The notes under the pieces are model-generated. The model did not search any database, had not been told where the DNA came from, and saw nothing but the letters and a program-made list of their open reading frames with translations. The translations under genes and the position numbers were made by a program. DNA of 64,000 bases, taken from NCBI RefSeq assembly GCF_900091435.1, contig NZ_FMCS01000012.1:1-64000 (forward strand). The letters run 5' to 3'. This stretch comes from Micromonospora chaiyaphumensis (GTDB taxonomy: Bacteria > Actinomycetota > Actinomycetes > Mycobacteriales > Micromonosporaceae). Shown here piece after piece: positions 1 to 7,321 of this stretch; positions within the stretch are counted from its first letter, which is position 1, and each line of letters starts with the position of its first letter.

Positions 1-1
1 G

Positions 2-370
2 AACGCGAAGGCGATCATCGCGGCGACGAAGAAGGCCGGTCTGCCGGAGCGGGCCGCGGTCATCTCGATCGCCACGTCGCTGCAGGAGTCGAAGCTGGAG
101 AACCTCGGCCACCTCGGCGACAAGAACGATCACGACTCGCTGGGCCTGTTCCAGCAGCGCCCGAGCTCGGGTTGGGGCACGCCGGAGCAGATCACCGACC
201 CCGAGTACTCGACCCTGGCCTTCCTGAAGGGCCTGAAGCAGGTCGACGGCTGGCAGGACATGCCGCTGACCGAGGCCGCGCAGACCGTGCAGGTCTCGGC
301 CTACCCGGACGCCTACGCCCAGTGGGAGCAGCAGGCCACCGACATCGTGGCCCACAACTGGAACAGCTGA
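2..370 (+). CDS. C-terminal part of a secreted lysozyme-like (transglycosylase-fold) protein
   Basis: Reading frame open from the window edge to a TGA at 368-370, giving the last 122 residues of a longer protein; the start lies outside. The fragment reads like the catalytic part of small actinomycete peptidoglycan hydrolases with a lysozyme/transglycosylase fold: an ATSLQES segment with a candidate catalytic Glu near fragment residue 24, followed by a DHDSLGLFQQRPSSGWG stretch, typical of this family. These proteins are normally exported and cleave or remodel cell-wall glycan, but the signal peptide cannot be seen here. A strong hairpin follows 11 nt after the stop. Family assignment is from recognised motifs; the precise bond cleaved is unknown. 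Confidence 0.7.
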   Translation, partial: NAKAIIAATKKAGLPERAAVISIATSLQESKLENLGHLGDKNDHDSLGLFQQRPSSGWGTPEQITDPEYSTLAFLKGLKQVDGWQDMPLTEAAQTVQVSAYPDAYAQWEQQATDIVAHNWNS

Positions 371-380
371 CCCAAGCAAG

Positions 381-415
381 CTGGCCGGCACCCCGAACAT
401 AGGGGTGCCGGCCAG
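381..415. terminator. Bidirectional hairpin terminator between convergent genes
   Basis: Perfect 14-bp stem (381-394 with 402-415) and a 7-nt loop, between the stop of the lysozyme-like gene and the stop of the convergent LamG gene. There is no U-tract, as usual in high-GC actinomycetes. It can serve both strands. Confidence 0.8.
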
Positions 416-429
416 CGGCGTATCCGGGG

Positions 430-2076
430 TCAGGCCGGGCGCAGGACGAACGTCCACGTCGTCGTGGTCGTGCTGGCCGCCGCGCCCACCGCGGCCAGGC
501 CGCCGTAGTTCCCCGCCGGCACGCTGCTGCCGGAGTCGGCGAGGAGGGCGGTGACCCGTCCGCCGCCGGTCTGGGAGCTGTTGCTGCGCACCTCCACGCC
601 GGCCGGCGGGGTCAGGGCCGTGGACGCCCCGTCCCCGTGCAGCCAGTACGACACCGCCCAGCTCTGGTCGGCGGTCACCGGGGCGTACGGGGTGATGCGG
701 GTGGCGGTGCTGGCCGGGTCGGTGGCCCGGGCGAAGACCGGCGCACTCGATGCGACCCCCCGGTACGCGGCCACCACGAGGTTGCCCTTGGCCTGGCTGT
801 CGAGGGCCACCCGTACGGCCGTTCCGGCGTCCCCGGCGGCGGCGACCTTCCACCAGGCCGTGGTGGTGGCGAAGCCACCGTCGAGCCGGTCGAGCCGCGT
901 CCAGCCGGTCACCCCGGTGGGCTCACCGGTGCCGGTGTGGGTGTTCTGGCTGAGCAGGAGCAGCAGCGTGTCGCCCGGCTGGACGGTCGGCGGCACGGTC
1001 ACCGCGTGGCTGGTCCAGTTGGCGTTCGCGGTGGCCTGGCCGACGAACGAGATCCGCTCGGGCACCGGCGCGACCGTGACGTCGACGGTGGCCGTGCCGG
1101 TGGCGCCCCGGTCATCGGTGACCGTGAGGGTGACCGGGTAGGTGCCGGCTGTCGCGTACGTGTGCGAGGTGGTCGGCACGGAGACGGTGTCGGTGGTGGA
1201 ACCGTCGCCGAAGGTCCAGCGGTGGTCCTGGATCGCGCCGTCGGCGTCGGTGGAGCCGGCGCCGGAGAAGGTGCACACCAGCCCGGAGCAGTTCGGGACG
1301 AGCTGGGCCACCGGCGCCTGGTTGGCGGGGCCGCCCGATCCCTTGAGGATCTTCACGTAGTCGATGTCGCCGGCGAAGTAGTCGCAGGTGACCTCCACGC
1401 CGTCGCACTGGCTCTTGCCGCCGATGGACAGCTGCTTGCTGTTCGTGATCGTGCCGGTCGGTCCGGTCAGCCGGCTCATCCGCACCCCGTCGACGTACAT
1501 CTCGACGTAGGTGGAGGTGCGGTTGCAGGTCACGGTGTGCCACTGGCCGTCGTTGATGGGCACGTCGGTGTAGCCGGTCCGGGAGGCGCCGTCGCCGCCG
1601 CGGAACAGGCACTTCGGCTTGCCGTTCGGGGCCTCCAACTTCCAGTAGCCGCCGACGGTCCCGCCCTGTCCCTTCTGGAGGATGTTCCCGAAGGAGTACG
1701 TGGTCCGGTAGCGGATGGTGAACGAGAAGTCCCCGGCGTCGGGGTTGAAGTCGGTGCTGTGCGGCACCAGGTTGACGTGGCCGGGGACGTACTCCTGGTC
1801 GGTGGGCAGGTGGGTGGCGAACCGGTGCCCGGTGGCGCCGGCGTAGAGGGCGCCCGTGACGACCTCCGTGCCGATGGCGCCGTTGCGGCCGTTGCCGCTG
1901 CTGTCCTTGAGGACGGTCGACCCGGCCGGCTCGTCCATGCTCCAGAACGCGACGGTCCGGGTCGCGGTCGCCTGCGCGGGCGCGGCACCGAGCGTCACCC
2001 CCGCACCCACGAGGAGGGCGGCCACGCCCAGCCGGGCGGCTGTGCGCCGCCACGCTCCCTGCCTGACTGACCGCAT
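430..2076 (-). CDS. Secreted LamG and PKD domain protein
   Basis: 548-residue exported protein. A basic N-terminus (MRSVRQG) and hydrophobic core ending in APAQA form a signal peptide. About residues 40-230 form a LamG/concanavalin-like jelly roll (AFWSMDEPAGS at its beginning, a YFAGDIDYVKI strand at its end); about 255-345 is a PKD domain (WTFGDGS motif); the last 200 residues form a further beta-rich domain of unknown role. Such proteins bind carbohydrate or stick to surfaces outside the cell; no catalytic motif is visible. The ATG at 2076 is chosen over one seven codons upstream because GGAGG lies 8 nt before it. It converges with the lysozyme-like gene across a shared terminator. Confidence 0.8.
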   Translation of the reverse strand: MRSVRQGAWRRTAARLGVAALLVGAGVTLGAAPAQATATRTVAFWSMDEPAGSTVLKDSSGNGRNGAIGTEVVTGALYAGATGHRFATHLPTDQEYVPGHVNLVPHSTDFNPDAGDFSFTIRYRTTYSFGNILQKGQGGTVGGYWKLEAPNGKPKCLFRGGDGASRTGYTDVPINDGQWHTVTCNRTSTYVEMYVDGVRMSRLTGPTGTITNSKQLSIGGKSQCDGVEVTCDYFAGDIDYVKILKGSGGPANQAPVAQLVPNCSGLVCTFSGAGSTDADGAIQDHRWTFGDGSTTDTVSVPTTSHTYATAGTYPVTLTVTDDRGATGTATVDVTVAPVPERISFVGQATANANWTSHAVTVPPTVQPGDTLLLLLSQNTHTGTGEPTGVTGWTRLDRLDGGFATTTAWWKVAAAGDAGTAVRVALDSQAKGNLVVAAYRGVASSAPVFARATDPASTATRITPYAPVTADQSWAVSYWLHGDGASTALTPPAGVEVRSNSSQTGGGRVTALLADSGSSVPAGNYGGLAAVGAAASTTTTTWTFVLRPA

Positions 2077-2257
2077 ACGATCGCCTCCCAGCTCCACGGG
2101 CCATCACCCTGTCACGCTGCGGGCCAGCGGTTCCATAACCCGTTGGGCGGATCCGTACCAGGTCCTCCGTGCGGCCGGCCGACCGATGTGGCCAGTGGCC
2201 GGCGGCGAGGCGGCGGCCGAACCGTCCGATCCGTCCGCCACGGCCACCCGTACGGAA

Positions 2258-2291
2258 GAAGGCCCGTCACCGGGCGCGGTGACGAGCCTTC
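2258..2291 (-). terminator. Terminator of the Gly-Val tRNA operon
   Basis: Hairpin with GAAGGC/GCCTTC and GTCACC/GGTGAC paired segments separated by a 2x2 internal loop, 17 nt beyond the encoded CCA of tRNA-Val on the minus strand. Position and structure fit the end of the Gly-Val tRNA transcript. Confidence 0.6.
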
Positions 2292-2307
2292 GTGCTGCTC
2301 AAGAAGC

Positions 2308-2382
2308 TGGTGGGCGATACTGGGTTTGAACCAGTGACCTCTTCCGTGTCAAGGAAGCGCGCTCCCACTGCGCCAATCGCCC
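2308..2382 (-). tRNA. tRNA-Val (GAC)
   Basis: Cloverleaf on the minus strand beginning GGGCGATTGGCGCAG, anticodon stem CTTCC/GGAAG around a TTGACAC loop (anticodon GAC), T-arm GGTTCAAACC, acceptor stem closed by GGGCGAT/ATCGCCC, and an encoded 3' CCA (2308-2310). Identical in sequence to the copy at 4933-5007. It lies downstream of tRNA-Gly and is probably co-transcribed with it. Confidence 0.95.
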
Positions 2383-2434
2383 GGGCACCCGCCGGATCAA
2401 CCGGCGACGGTCGGCCCGCGAGGGGCGGATCGCG

Positions 2435-2507
2435 AGCGGACGACGGGATTCGAACCCGCGACCCTCACCTTGGCAAGGTGATGCGCTACCAGCTGCGCTA
2501 CGTCCGC
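2435..2507 (-). tRNA. tRNA-Gly (GCC)
   Basis: Minus-strand cloverleaf beginning GCGGACGTAGCGCAG, anticodon stem TCACC/GGTGA around TTGCCAA (anticodon GCC), T-arm with GGTTCGAATCC, acceptor GCGGACG/CGTCCGC. CCA is not encoded. Same sequence as the copy at 5126-5198. A TACAGT -10-like box lies at 2540-2545 on the minus strand, about 33 nt before the mature 5' end, without a clear -35. Confidence 0.95.
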
Positions 2508-2690
2508 GTCGTCGCCGGCTCGCGTCGGCGACGGGTGCAACTGTACCCGATGACAAGATCGCCGCTCGGCAGGCCCCGCCGCTCGGCGACAGCGCTCGGG
2601 TGACCGCCGTCACAGACCGGTGATTGCGCTGGTCGCCGCCGGGGTACTGACTGCGGCGACAGCACAACCGTCCCCCCGAAGGAGGCTGTC

Positions 2691-2930
2691 GTGGGTATCG
2701 GAACGAGCATTTTCCTGATCGCGGTCGGCGCGATCCTCACCTTCGCGCTGGACGCCAGCGTCGGCGGGGTCGACCTGGACGTCGTCGGCTGGATCCTCAT
2801 GGCGGCCGGTGTCCTCGGCCTGATCATGACGACCCTGGTCTGGGGCCGCCGCCGCGAGGTGGTCACGACGGCCGAGCCGGTCGAGTACCGCCGGGTCGAG
2901 GAGCGCCGGGACATCGCCCCGCCGCTGTGA
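2691..2930 (+). CDS. DUF6458 family small membrane protein
   Basis: 79 residues. Two hydrophobic segments (about residues 4-22, SIFLIAVGAILTFAL, and 29-50, VVGWILMAAGVLGLIMTTLVW) are separated by a short acidic turn with the VGGVDLDVVG pattern, then a charged cytoplasmic tail rich in Arg and Glu. This is the architecture of the actinobacterial DUF6458 family, whose function is unknown. GTG start with GAAGGAGG 6 nt upstream. It stands alone between the first tRNA pair and a convergent terminator. Confidence 0.8.
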   Translation: MGIGTSIFLIAVGAILTFALDASVGGVDLDVVGWILMAAGVLGLIMTTLVWGRRREVVTTAEPVEYRRVEERRDIAPPL

Positions 2931-2980
2931 CCCGGGCGCGGCCGGGGTCGACGGAGCTGATCGGTCCCGGCCGGGCATGA

Positions 2981-3004
2981 CGGGGGCGCCGGCGGGCGCC
3001 CCCG
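2981..3004. terminator. Hairpin between DUF6458 and the PEP mutase gene
   Basis: 10-bp perfect stem CGGGGGCGCC/GGCGCCCCCG with a 4-nt loop in the short gap between two convergent genes. Confidence 0.7.
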
Positions 3005-3017
3005 TTCGCGTACCCGG

Positions 3018-3836
3018 TCAGTCGCGCATCAGCTCGTTCAGCGTGCCGTAGTCGAGCGCGTCGGCCAGTGCGCCGTACGTCCCGGCGGCGAGCGCCTCCT
3101 CGGCGGCCCGCCGGGCCACCGCGTACGCGGCCTCGGCGACGGCGGAGCCCAGGCTGACCCGGGCCACCCCGAGCTTCGCCAGCGCCGGCACCGGCGGGGC
3201 GCCCGGCCCGGCCAGTACGTTCAGCGGCGCCGGGATGGCGGCGGCCAGGGCGGCCACGGTGTCCGGGTCGACCACCCCGGGCACGAAGATGCCGTCCGCC
3301 CCGGCGGCCAGGTACGCCCCGGCCCGCGCCACGGTCTCCTCGATCCCGCCGACGCCGCGCAGGAAGGTGTCGACGCGGGCGTTGACGTACAGCGGAATGC
3401 CGGCCCGGTCGGCGGCGGACCGCACGGCGGCCAGCCGGGCGGACTGCTCCTCGACCGGGCGCAGCGGCGCGCCGCCGTCGTGCCACGCGTCCTCGACGTT
3501 CACCCCGACCGCACCGGCGGCCAGCACTGCGGCCACGGTCTCGGCGACCTCGTCGGCGGTGTCGCCGTACCCGGACTCGATGTCGGCGGTGACCGGCAGC
3601 GGCACCGTGGCGGCGACGCGGCGGACGACGTCGACGGCGGTGTCGCGCCCGAGGGCGTCCCCGTCCGGGGCGCCGCGGCTCCAGGCGACGCCCGCGCTCG
3701 TGGTGGCGATCGCGCGGGCGCCGGCCGCGGCGACGATCCGGGCGCTCGCCGCGTCCCAGGCGTTGACCAGGACCAGCGGCTCGCCGGGGACGTGCAGGGA
3801 ACGGAAGTGCAGGGCTCGGGTGTGGTGTTCGTTCAC
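3018..3836 (-). CDS. Isocitrate lyase / PEP mutase family protein
   Basis: 272-residue TIM-barrel protein of the isocitrate lyase/phosphoenolpyruvate mutase superfamily. Visible hallmarks: LVNAWDAASARIVAAAGARAIATTSAG near the N-terminus, PLPVTADIESGYGD (the metal-binding Asp/Glu strand) near residue 95, and VGVNVEDAWHDGG near 130. The family breaks or rearranges C-C or C-P bonds next to a carboxylate; the usual catalytic cysteine loop of isocitrate lyase (KKCGH) is not seen, so a PEP-mutase-like or oxaloacetate-hydrolase-like reaction is more likely. Substrate unknown. The GTG start has a GAGACT -10-like box 6 nt upstream. It is divergent from the ArsR-type regulator, across a palindromic operator that probably controls it. 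Confidence 0.82.
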   Translation of the reverse strand: MNEHHTRALHFRSLHVPGEPLVLVNAWDAASARIVAAAGARAIATTSAGVAWSRGAPDGDALGRDTAVDVVRRVAATVPLPVTADIESGYGDTADEVAETVAAVLAAGAVGVNVEDAWHDGGAPLRPVEEQSARLAAVRSAADRAGIPLYVNARVDTFLRGVGGIEETVARAGAYLAAGADGIFVPGVVDPDTVAALAAAIPAPLNVLAGPGAPPVPALAKLGVARVSLGSAVAEAAYAVARRAAEEALAAGTYGALADALDYGTLNELMRD

Positions 3837-3873
3837 CCCACCAGTCTCCGGCGGCGGCACCGGCCGCCGTAAT

Positions 3874-3893
3874 GTTTCAGTCCTGGCTGAAAC
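3874..3893. promoter_or_regulatory. Palindromic operator in the divergent promoter region
   Basis: GTTTCAG (3874-3880) and CTGAAAC (3887-3893), perfect 7-bp arms with a 6-bp spacer, in the 70-bp gap between the PEP-mutase-like gene and the ArsR-type gene, 13 nt before the latter's start. Symmetry and position fit an operator for the neighbouring winged-helix regulator; binding is inferred. Confidence 0.6.
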
Positions 3894-3906
3894 GACGGGG
3901 GGCGGC

Positions 3907-4878
3907 GTGGTCGCGATCGGGCTGTCGGCGGGTGGCGTGGCGCGGGTCCGCTTCGCGCTCTCCTGCCTCTGGGAGGTGATGGCCGGCGTCCGGGTGCTGT
4001 GCGACCCGGGCCGCCACGCCCTCCACCTGCCCTGGGCCAACCGGGTCCGGCCGCGGCTGGCCGAGGCGGGGCTGCTCGACGGCCTGCTCGGGCAGCTCGT
4101 CCCGCCCGCGCCGGGCTACCTGCCCGACTTCCTCACCCCGCCGCCGGCCGGCCTGAGCCCCGACCTCGGCCAGGAGCTGGCCGTGCTCCGCGCCACCCCG
4201 CCCGACACGGTCCGCGCCCAGCTCGACCTCTGCCCCGGCCCGCGGCCGGCGGCCGTGGCCGCCCTGTACGCCGATCCGGAGGCCGGGCTGGGCCGGCTCG
4301 CCGACGAGATCGCGGCGTACTGGCGGCTGGCCGTGGCCCGCGACTGGCCCCGGATCCGGGCGGTCCTCGACGCCGAGGTGTTCCGCCGGGCGCGCCGGCT
4401 GGCCGAGGACGGTGCGGCGGGGCTCCTCAACGACCTGCACGAGCGGGTGCGCTGGGAGGACGACGCCCTGCTGATCAGCCAGCGCCACTGCGCCGCTCCG
4501 GACGTGCCGGACGGGCGGGGGCTGGTGCTGGTGCCCTCGGTCTTCGTCTGGCCGTCGGTGCTCAGCATCGCGGCCGGTGACGTGCCGCAGCTGGCCTACC
4601 CGGCGCACGGGATCGGCGGGTTGTGGGAGTGCCCGGCGGAGGCCTCGGACGCGCTGGGCGCGGTGCTCGGGCGGGGCCGGGCGCGGCTGCTCGCCGCACT
4701 GGACGCGCCACGCTCGACCACCGAGCTGGCCCGGCACACCGGGCTGTCGCCCGCCGGGGTGTCGCAGCACCTCACCGCGTTGCGGGCGGCCGGGCTGGTG
4801 GTGACGCACCGGCAGGGCCGGTCGCTGCTGAGCAGCCGGACGGCCGTGGCCGAGGCGCTGCTGGGCGCGTCGGCCTGA
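3907..4878 (+). CDS. ArsR-type winged-helix regulator with DUF5937-like N-terminus
   Basis: 323 residues. The C-terminal 75 residues carry a winged helix-turn-helix (STTELARHTGLSPAGVSQHL, then TALRAAGLVVTHRQGRSLL), an ArsR-type DNA-binding domain. The first 240 residues match the DUF5937 pattern usually fused to this HTH, and include a WPSV segment after LVLVPSVFV. It has no metal-binding cysteine motif, so it is unlikely to sense metal in the classical way. It probably regulates itself and the divergent PEP-mutase-like gene through the 3874-3893 palindrome. The GTG start follows a GGGGGG stretch. A strong terminator follows the stop. Confidence 0.8.
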   Translation: MVAIGLSAGGVARVRFALSCLWEVMAGVRVLCDPGRHALHLPWANRVRPRLAEAGLLDGLLGQLVPPAPGYLPDFLTPPPAGLSPDLGQELAVLRATPPDTVRAQLDLCPGPRPAAVAALYADPEAGLGRLADEIAAYWRLAVARDWPRIRAVLDAEVFRRARRLAEDGAAGLLNDLHERVRWEDDALLISQRHCAAPDVPDGRGLVLVPSVFVWPSVLSIAAGDVPQLAYPAHGIGGLWECPAEASDALGAVLGRGRARLLAALDAPRSTTELARHTGLSPAGVSQHLTALRAAGLVVTHRQGRSLLSSRTAVAEALLGASA

Positions 4879-4893
4879 GCGGGCGGGGCAAAG

Positions 4894-4929
4894 CGAGAGG
4901 CCGTGTCGAATGATCGACACGGCCTCTCG
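4894..4929. terminator. Strong bidirectional terminator
   Basis: 16-bp perfect stem (4894-4909 with 4914-4929) and a 4-nt loop, between the ArsR-type gene and the 3' end of the convergent tRNA operon, 4 nt from the encoded CCA of tRNA-Val. It probably ends both transcripts. Confidence 0.85.
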
Positions 4930-4932
4930 TGC

Positions 4933-5007
4933 TGGTGGGCGATACTGGGTTTGAACCAGTGACCTCTTCCGTGTCAAGGAAGCGCGCTCCCACTGCGCCA
5001 ATCGCCC
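4933..5007 (-). tRNA. tRNA-Val (GAC), second copy
   Basis: Same 75-nt sequence as 2308-2382, including the encoded CCA and GAC anticodon. Last gene of the Gly-Cys-Val tRNA operon. Confidence 0.95.
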
Positions 5008-5020
5008 TCGTCAACTGCCG

Positions 5021-5091
5021 AGGTGGAGACGGGATTTGAACCCGTGTACACGGCTTTGCAGGCCGTTGCCTCGCCTCTCGGCCACTCCACC
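5021..5091 (-). tRNA. tRNA-Cys (GCA)
   Basis: 71-nt cloverleaf on the minus strand: acceptor GGTGGAG/CTCCACC, D-arm region TGGCCGAGAGGCGAGGCAA, anticodon stem ACGGC/GCCGT around CTGCAAA (anticodon GCA), T-arm with GGTTCAAATCC. CCA not encoded. It lies between tRNA-Gly and tRNA-Val. Confidence 0.95.
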
Positions 5092-5125
5092 GAGGTTGCC
5101 CCCGACATGCGTGGCGGCATCTCCG

Positions 5126-5198
5126 AGCGGACGACGGGATTCGAACCCGCGACCCTCACCTTGGCAAGGTGATGCGCTACCAGCTGCGCTACGTCCGC
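5126..5198 (-). tRNA. tRNA-Gly (GCC), second copy
   Basis: Identical to the copy at 2435-2507 over the mature 73 nt, anticodon GCC. First gene of the Gly-Cys-Val operon. Confidence 0.95.
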
Positions 5199-5231
5199 GT
5201 GCCCCCGGTTGTTACCCGGTGACGGATGAGA

Positions 5232-5261
5232 ACTTTAGCCGAGCCCGGGAACGGTTGCCAA
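5232..5261 (-). promoter_or_regulatory. Promoter of the Gly-Cys-Val tRNA operon
   Basis: On the minus strand, TTGGCA (5261-5256), an 18-nt spacer and TAAAGT (5237-5232), close to the housekeeping sigma consensus. Transcription would begin near 5225, about 27 nt before the mature tRNA-Gly. Confidence 0.65.
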
Positions 5262-5471
5262 ATCGGGTCCCGTTTCCGGGCGCGTCCGGGTGATGAGTTT
5301 CGAGCCTCTAGAGCTTCCTAGGAGCCTGGGTGGGAGTCGGTCAAGATCCGGCGCAGGCCGGGGACCTGCGGATTGTCGCCCCGAACGCACTGTCCGGCAT
5401 CCGACTGTCGCGCGCCCGACCGGCCGCTTCGGTAACTCCTCGTGGTCACCCGGATGGGTTACGGTAACGGC

Positions 5472-6074
5472 GTGACGAGACGTGCCGCCGAGATCCGCCT
5501 GGACGCGCTGCTGCGCACGGCCTGTGAGGTGATCGCGGAACGGGGACTCGCCAACACCCGCACGGCCGACGTGGCCGAGGCCGCCGGGGTCAGCCAGGCC
5601 CTGGTCTTCTACCACTTCGCCACCAAGGACCGGCTGCTCGCGCAGGCCTTCGCCTACGCCGTCGAGCAGGATCTGAACCGGCTCGACACGGTGGTGCGCT
5701 CCACCGCCGCGCCGCTGGCCAAGCTGCGCCGGATGCTCCGCCTCTACGCCCCGACCGGCCGGTCGACCTCCTGGTCCATGTGGATCGACGGCTGGGCCGA
5801 GTCGCTGCGCACCCCGGAGCTGGAGAAGCTGTCCCGCCGGCTCGACCTGCGGTGGCGGCGCGACCTGGCCGCGGTGATCACCGACGGGGTGGCCGACGGC
5901 ACCTTCGACTGCCCCGACCCGGCGGGCGCGGCGTGGCGGATCAGCGCCGTCATGGACGGCCTGGCCGTGCAGCTCGCGGTGCACGAGCGGGTGATCACCC
6001 GCCGGCAGATCGCCGAGTGGGTCCGCCTCGTCGCGGCCCGCGAGCTGGGCCTGGAACCGGCGCAGCTGGACTGA
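5472..6074 (+). CDS. TetR/AcrR family transcriptional regulator
   Basis: 200 residues. An N-terminal TetR helix-turn-helix (GLANTRTADVAEAAGVSQALVFYHFATKDRLL; HTH about residues 26-52) is followed by an all-helical ligand-binding domain with a BetI-like C-terminal half. The GTG at 5472 is chosen because TACGGT (5460-5465) ends 6 nt before it and there is no ribosome site, so the mRNA should be leaderless. It is convergent with, and overlaps by 80 bp, the 3' end of alkB. TetR proteins beside alkane hydroxylases often sense fatty acids or alkanes and repress alkB; the TTTACAA palindrome upstream of alkB is a candidate site. The partner is inferred. Confidence 0.88.
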   Translation: MTRRAAEIRLDALLRTACEVIAERGLANTRTADVAEAAGVSQALVFYHFATKDRLLAQAFAYAVEQDLNRLDTVVRSTAAPLAKLRRMLRLYAPTGRSTSWSMWIDGWAESLRTPELEKLSRRLDLRWRRDLAAVITDGVADGTFDCPDPAGAAWRISAVMDGLAVQLAVHERVITRRQIAEWVRLVAARELGLEPAQLD

Positions 6075-7236
6075 GCGGGCCGGGCGCGGCGACGCCCCCC
6101 GCGCGCCTGCGCAGCCGCTCCCGGGCCGGCGGGTGGACATTGGCCAGCTCCAGGTCACCGCCGTAGTGGGCGAGCACCCGGTGGTCCATCACCCGCCGCC
6201 AGACCGGCGGCAGCAGCGCGGCGACCACCATGGTGGCGTAGCCGGCGGGCAGCTGCGGGGAGGCGTCGAAGCTGCGCAGCGTCTGGTAGCGGCGCAGCGG
6301 GTTGGCGTGGTGGTCGCTGTGCCGCTGGAGCTGGAAGAGGAAGACGTTGGTGACCGTCCGGTCGCTGTTCCAGCTGTGCCGGGGGTCGACCTTCTCGTAG
6401 CGGCCGGCGGCGGTGCGCCGGCGGGCCAGCCCGTAGTGCTCCAGGTAGTTGACCACCTCCAGGAGGGAGAAGCCGACCACCGCCTGGAGCGCGAGGAAGA
6501 CCAGCACGCCGGGGCCGAAGGCGATCGCCAGCACGGCGTAGAGGACCAGCGTCATCACCCAGGCGTTGAGGATGTCGTTGCGGTGCGTCCAGGGGCTGCG
6601 GCCCCGCAGCCGGAACCGGCTGGTCTCCAGGCGCCAGGCCGAACGCAGGCTGCCGACGACGGTACGCGGCCAGAACGCCCAGAAGCTCTCCCCCAGGCGG
6701 GAGCTGGCCGGGTCCTCCGGCGTGGCGACCCGGGTGTGGTGACCCCGGTTGTGCTCGACGTAGAAGTGCCCGTAGCCGGTAGGGGCCAGCGCGATCTTGG
6801 AAAGCCAGCGTTCCGCCTTCTCGCGCTTGTGACCCAGCTCATGGGCCGTGTTGATGGCGATGCCGTCGACCACCCCGACGGTGGCGACCAGGCCGGCGGC
6901 GGCCGGCCAGGAGAGCCCGCCGTGGGTCCAGACGGCACAGCAGAGCACGAGGGCGGCGTACTGGGCCGGCAGGTAGAGGTAGGTGAGCCAGCGGTAGTAG
7001 CCGTCGGCCTGCAGCGCCGGCACCGCCTCCTCCGGCGGGTTCTCCCGGTCGTCGCCGATGAGCAGGTCGACCACGGGGATGACGCCGAAGACGATCGCCG
7101 GGGTGAGCCACCAGGCCCAGCCGCCGCCGGTCGCGTGCCAGAGCGACCAGGCCACGAAGGGCAGCGCGGGGACGAGCAGGGCGAGCGGCCAGAGCGGCTT
7201 GCGGGTGTCCCGCCAGGGGACGGTCTCGGTGCCCAT
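5995..7236 (-). CDS. alkB: Alkane 1-monooxygenase (AlkB-type membrane di-iron hydroxylase)
   Basis: 413-residue integral membrane protein that would hydroxylate the terminal carbon of alkanes or fatty acids using O2 and electrons from rubredoxin. The conserved histidine boxes are present: HELGHKR (near residue 130), HNRGHH (near 163) and LQRHSDHH (near 303), with the NYLEHYGL motif near 270; several transmembrane segments lie around them. The last 50 or so residues are Pro/Arg-rich and arise where the gene overlaps the convergent tetR end, so the true conserved protein ends near residue 370. ATG start with GGAGG 7 nt upstream. Unusually, no rubredoxin or rubredoxin reductase gene is adjacent. 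Confidence 0.92.
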   Translation of the reverse strand: MGTETVPWRDTRKPLWPLALLVPALPFVAWSLWHATGGGWAWWLTPAIVFGVIPVVDLLIGDDRENPPEEAVPALQADGYYRWLTYLYLPAQYAALVLCCAVWTHGGLSWPAAAGLVATVGVVDGIAINTAHELGHKREKAERWLSKIALAPTGYGHFYVEHNRGHHTRVATPEDPASSRLGESFWAFWPRTVVGSLRSAWRLETSRFRLRGRSPWTHRNDILNAWVMTLVLYAVLAIAFGPGVLVFLALQAVVGFSLLEVVNYLEHYGLARRRTAAGRYEKVDPRHSWNSDRTVTNVFLFQLQRHSDHHANPLRRYQTLRSFDASPQLPAGYATMVVAALLPPVWRRVMDHRVLAHYGGDLELANVHPPARERLRRRAGGVAAPGPLSPAAPVPGPARGPRRGGPTRRSAGG

Positions 7237-7290
7237 CGTCAGCCTCCGATCCGTGAACTCCTGCCCAGACTGTGGCAGCGGTCACGTCGT

Positions 7291-7315
7291 TTTACAAGAG
7301 GCAGACTTTTGTAAA
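7291..7315. promoter_or_regulatory. Palindromic operator upstream of alkB
   Basis: TTTACAA (7291-7297) and TTGTAAA (7309-7315), perfect 7-bp arms with an 11-bp spacer, centred 67 bp upstream of alkB and just beyond the stop of the upstream anchored-protein gene. It is strikingly AT-rich for this genome. It is a plausible site for the adjacent TetR protein; binding is inferred. Confidence 0.6.
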
Positions 7316-7321
7316 GTGCGG

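Noticed and set aside
2308..5198. Integrated phage or plasmid at the tRNA genes
   Set aside because: No integrase, excisionase or partial tRNA copies marking an att site are visible nearby.
7290..7316. Palindrome arms as -35 and -10 boxes of alkB
   Set aside because: On the minus strand TTTACA and TGTAAA are only 13 nt apart, too close for a sigma-70-type promoter; treated as an operator only.
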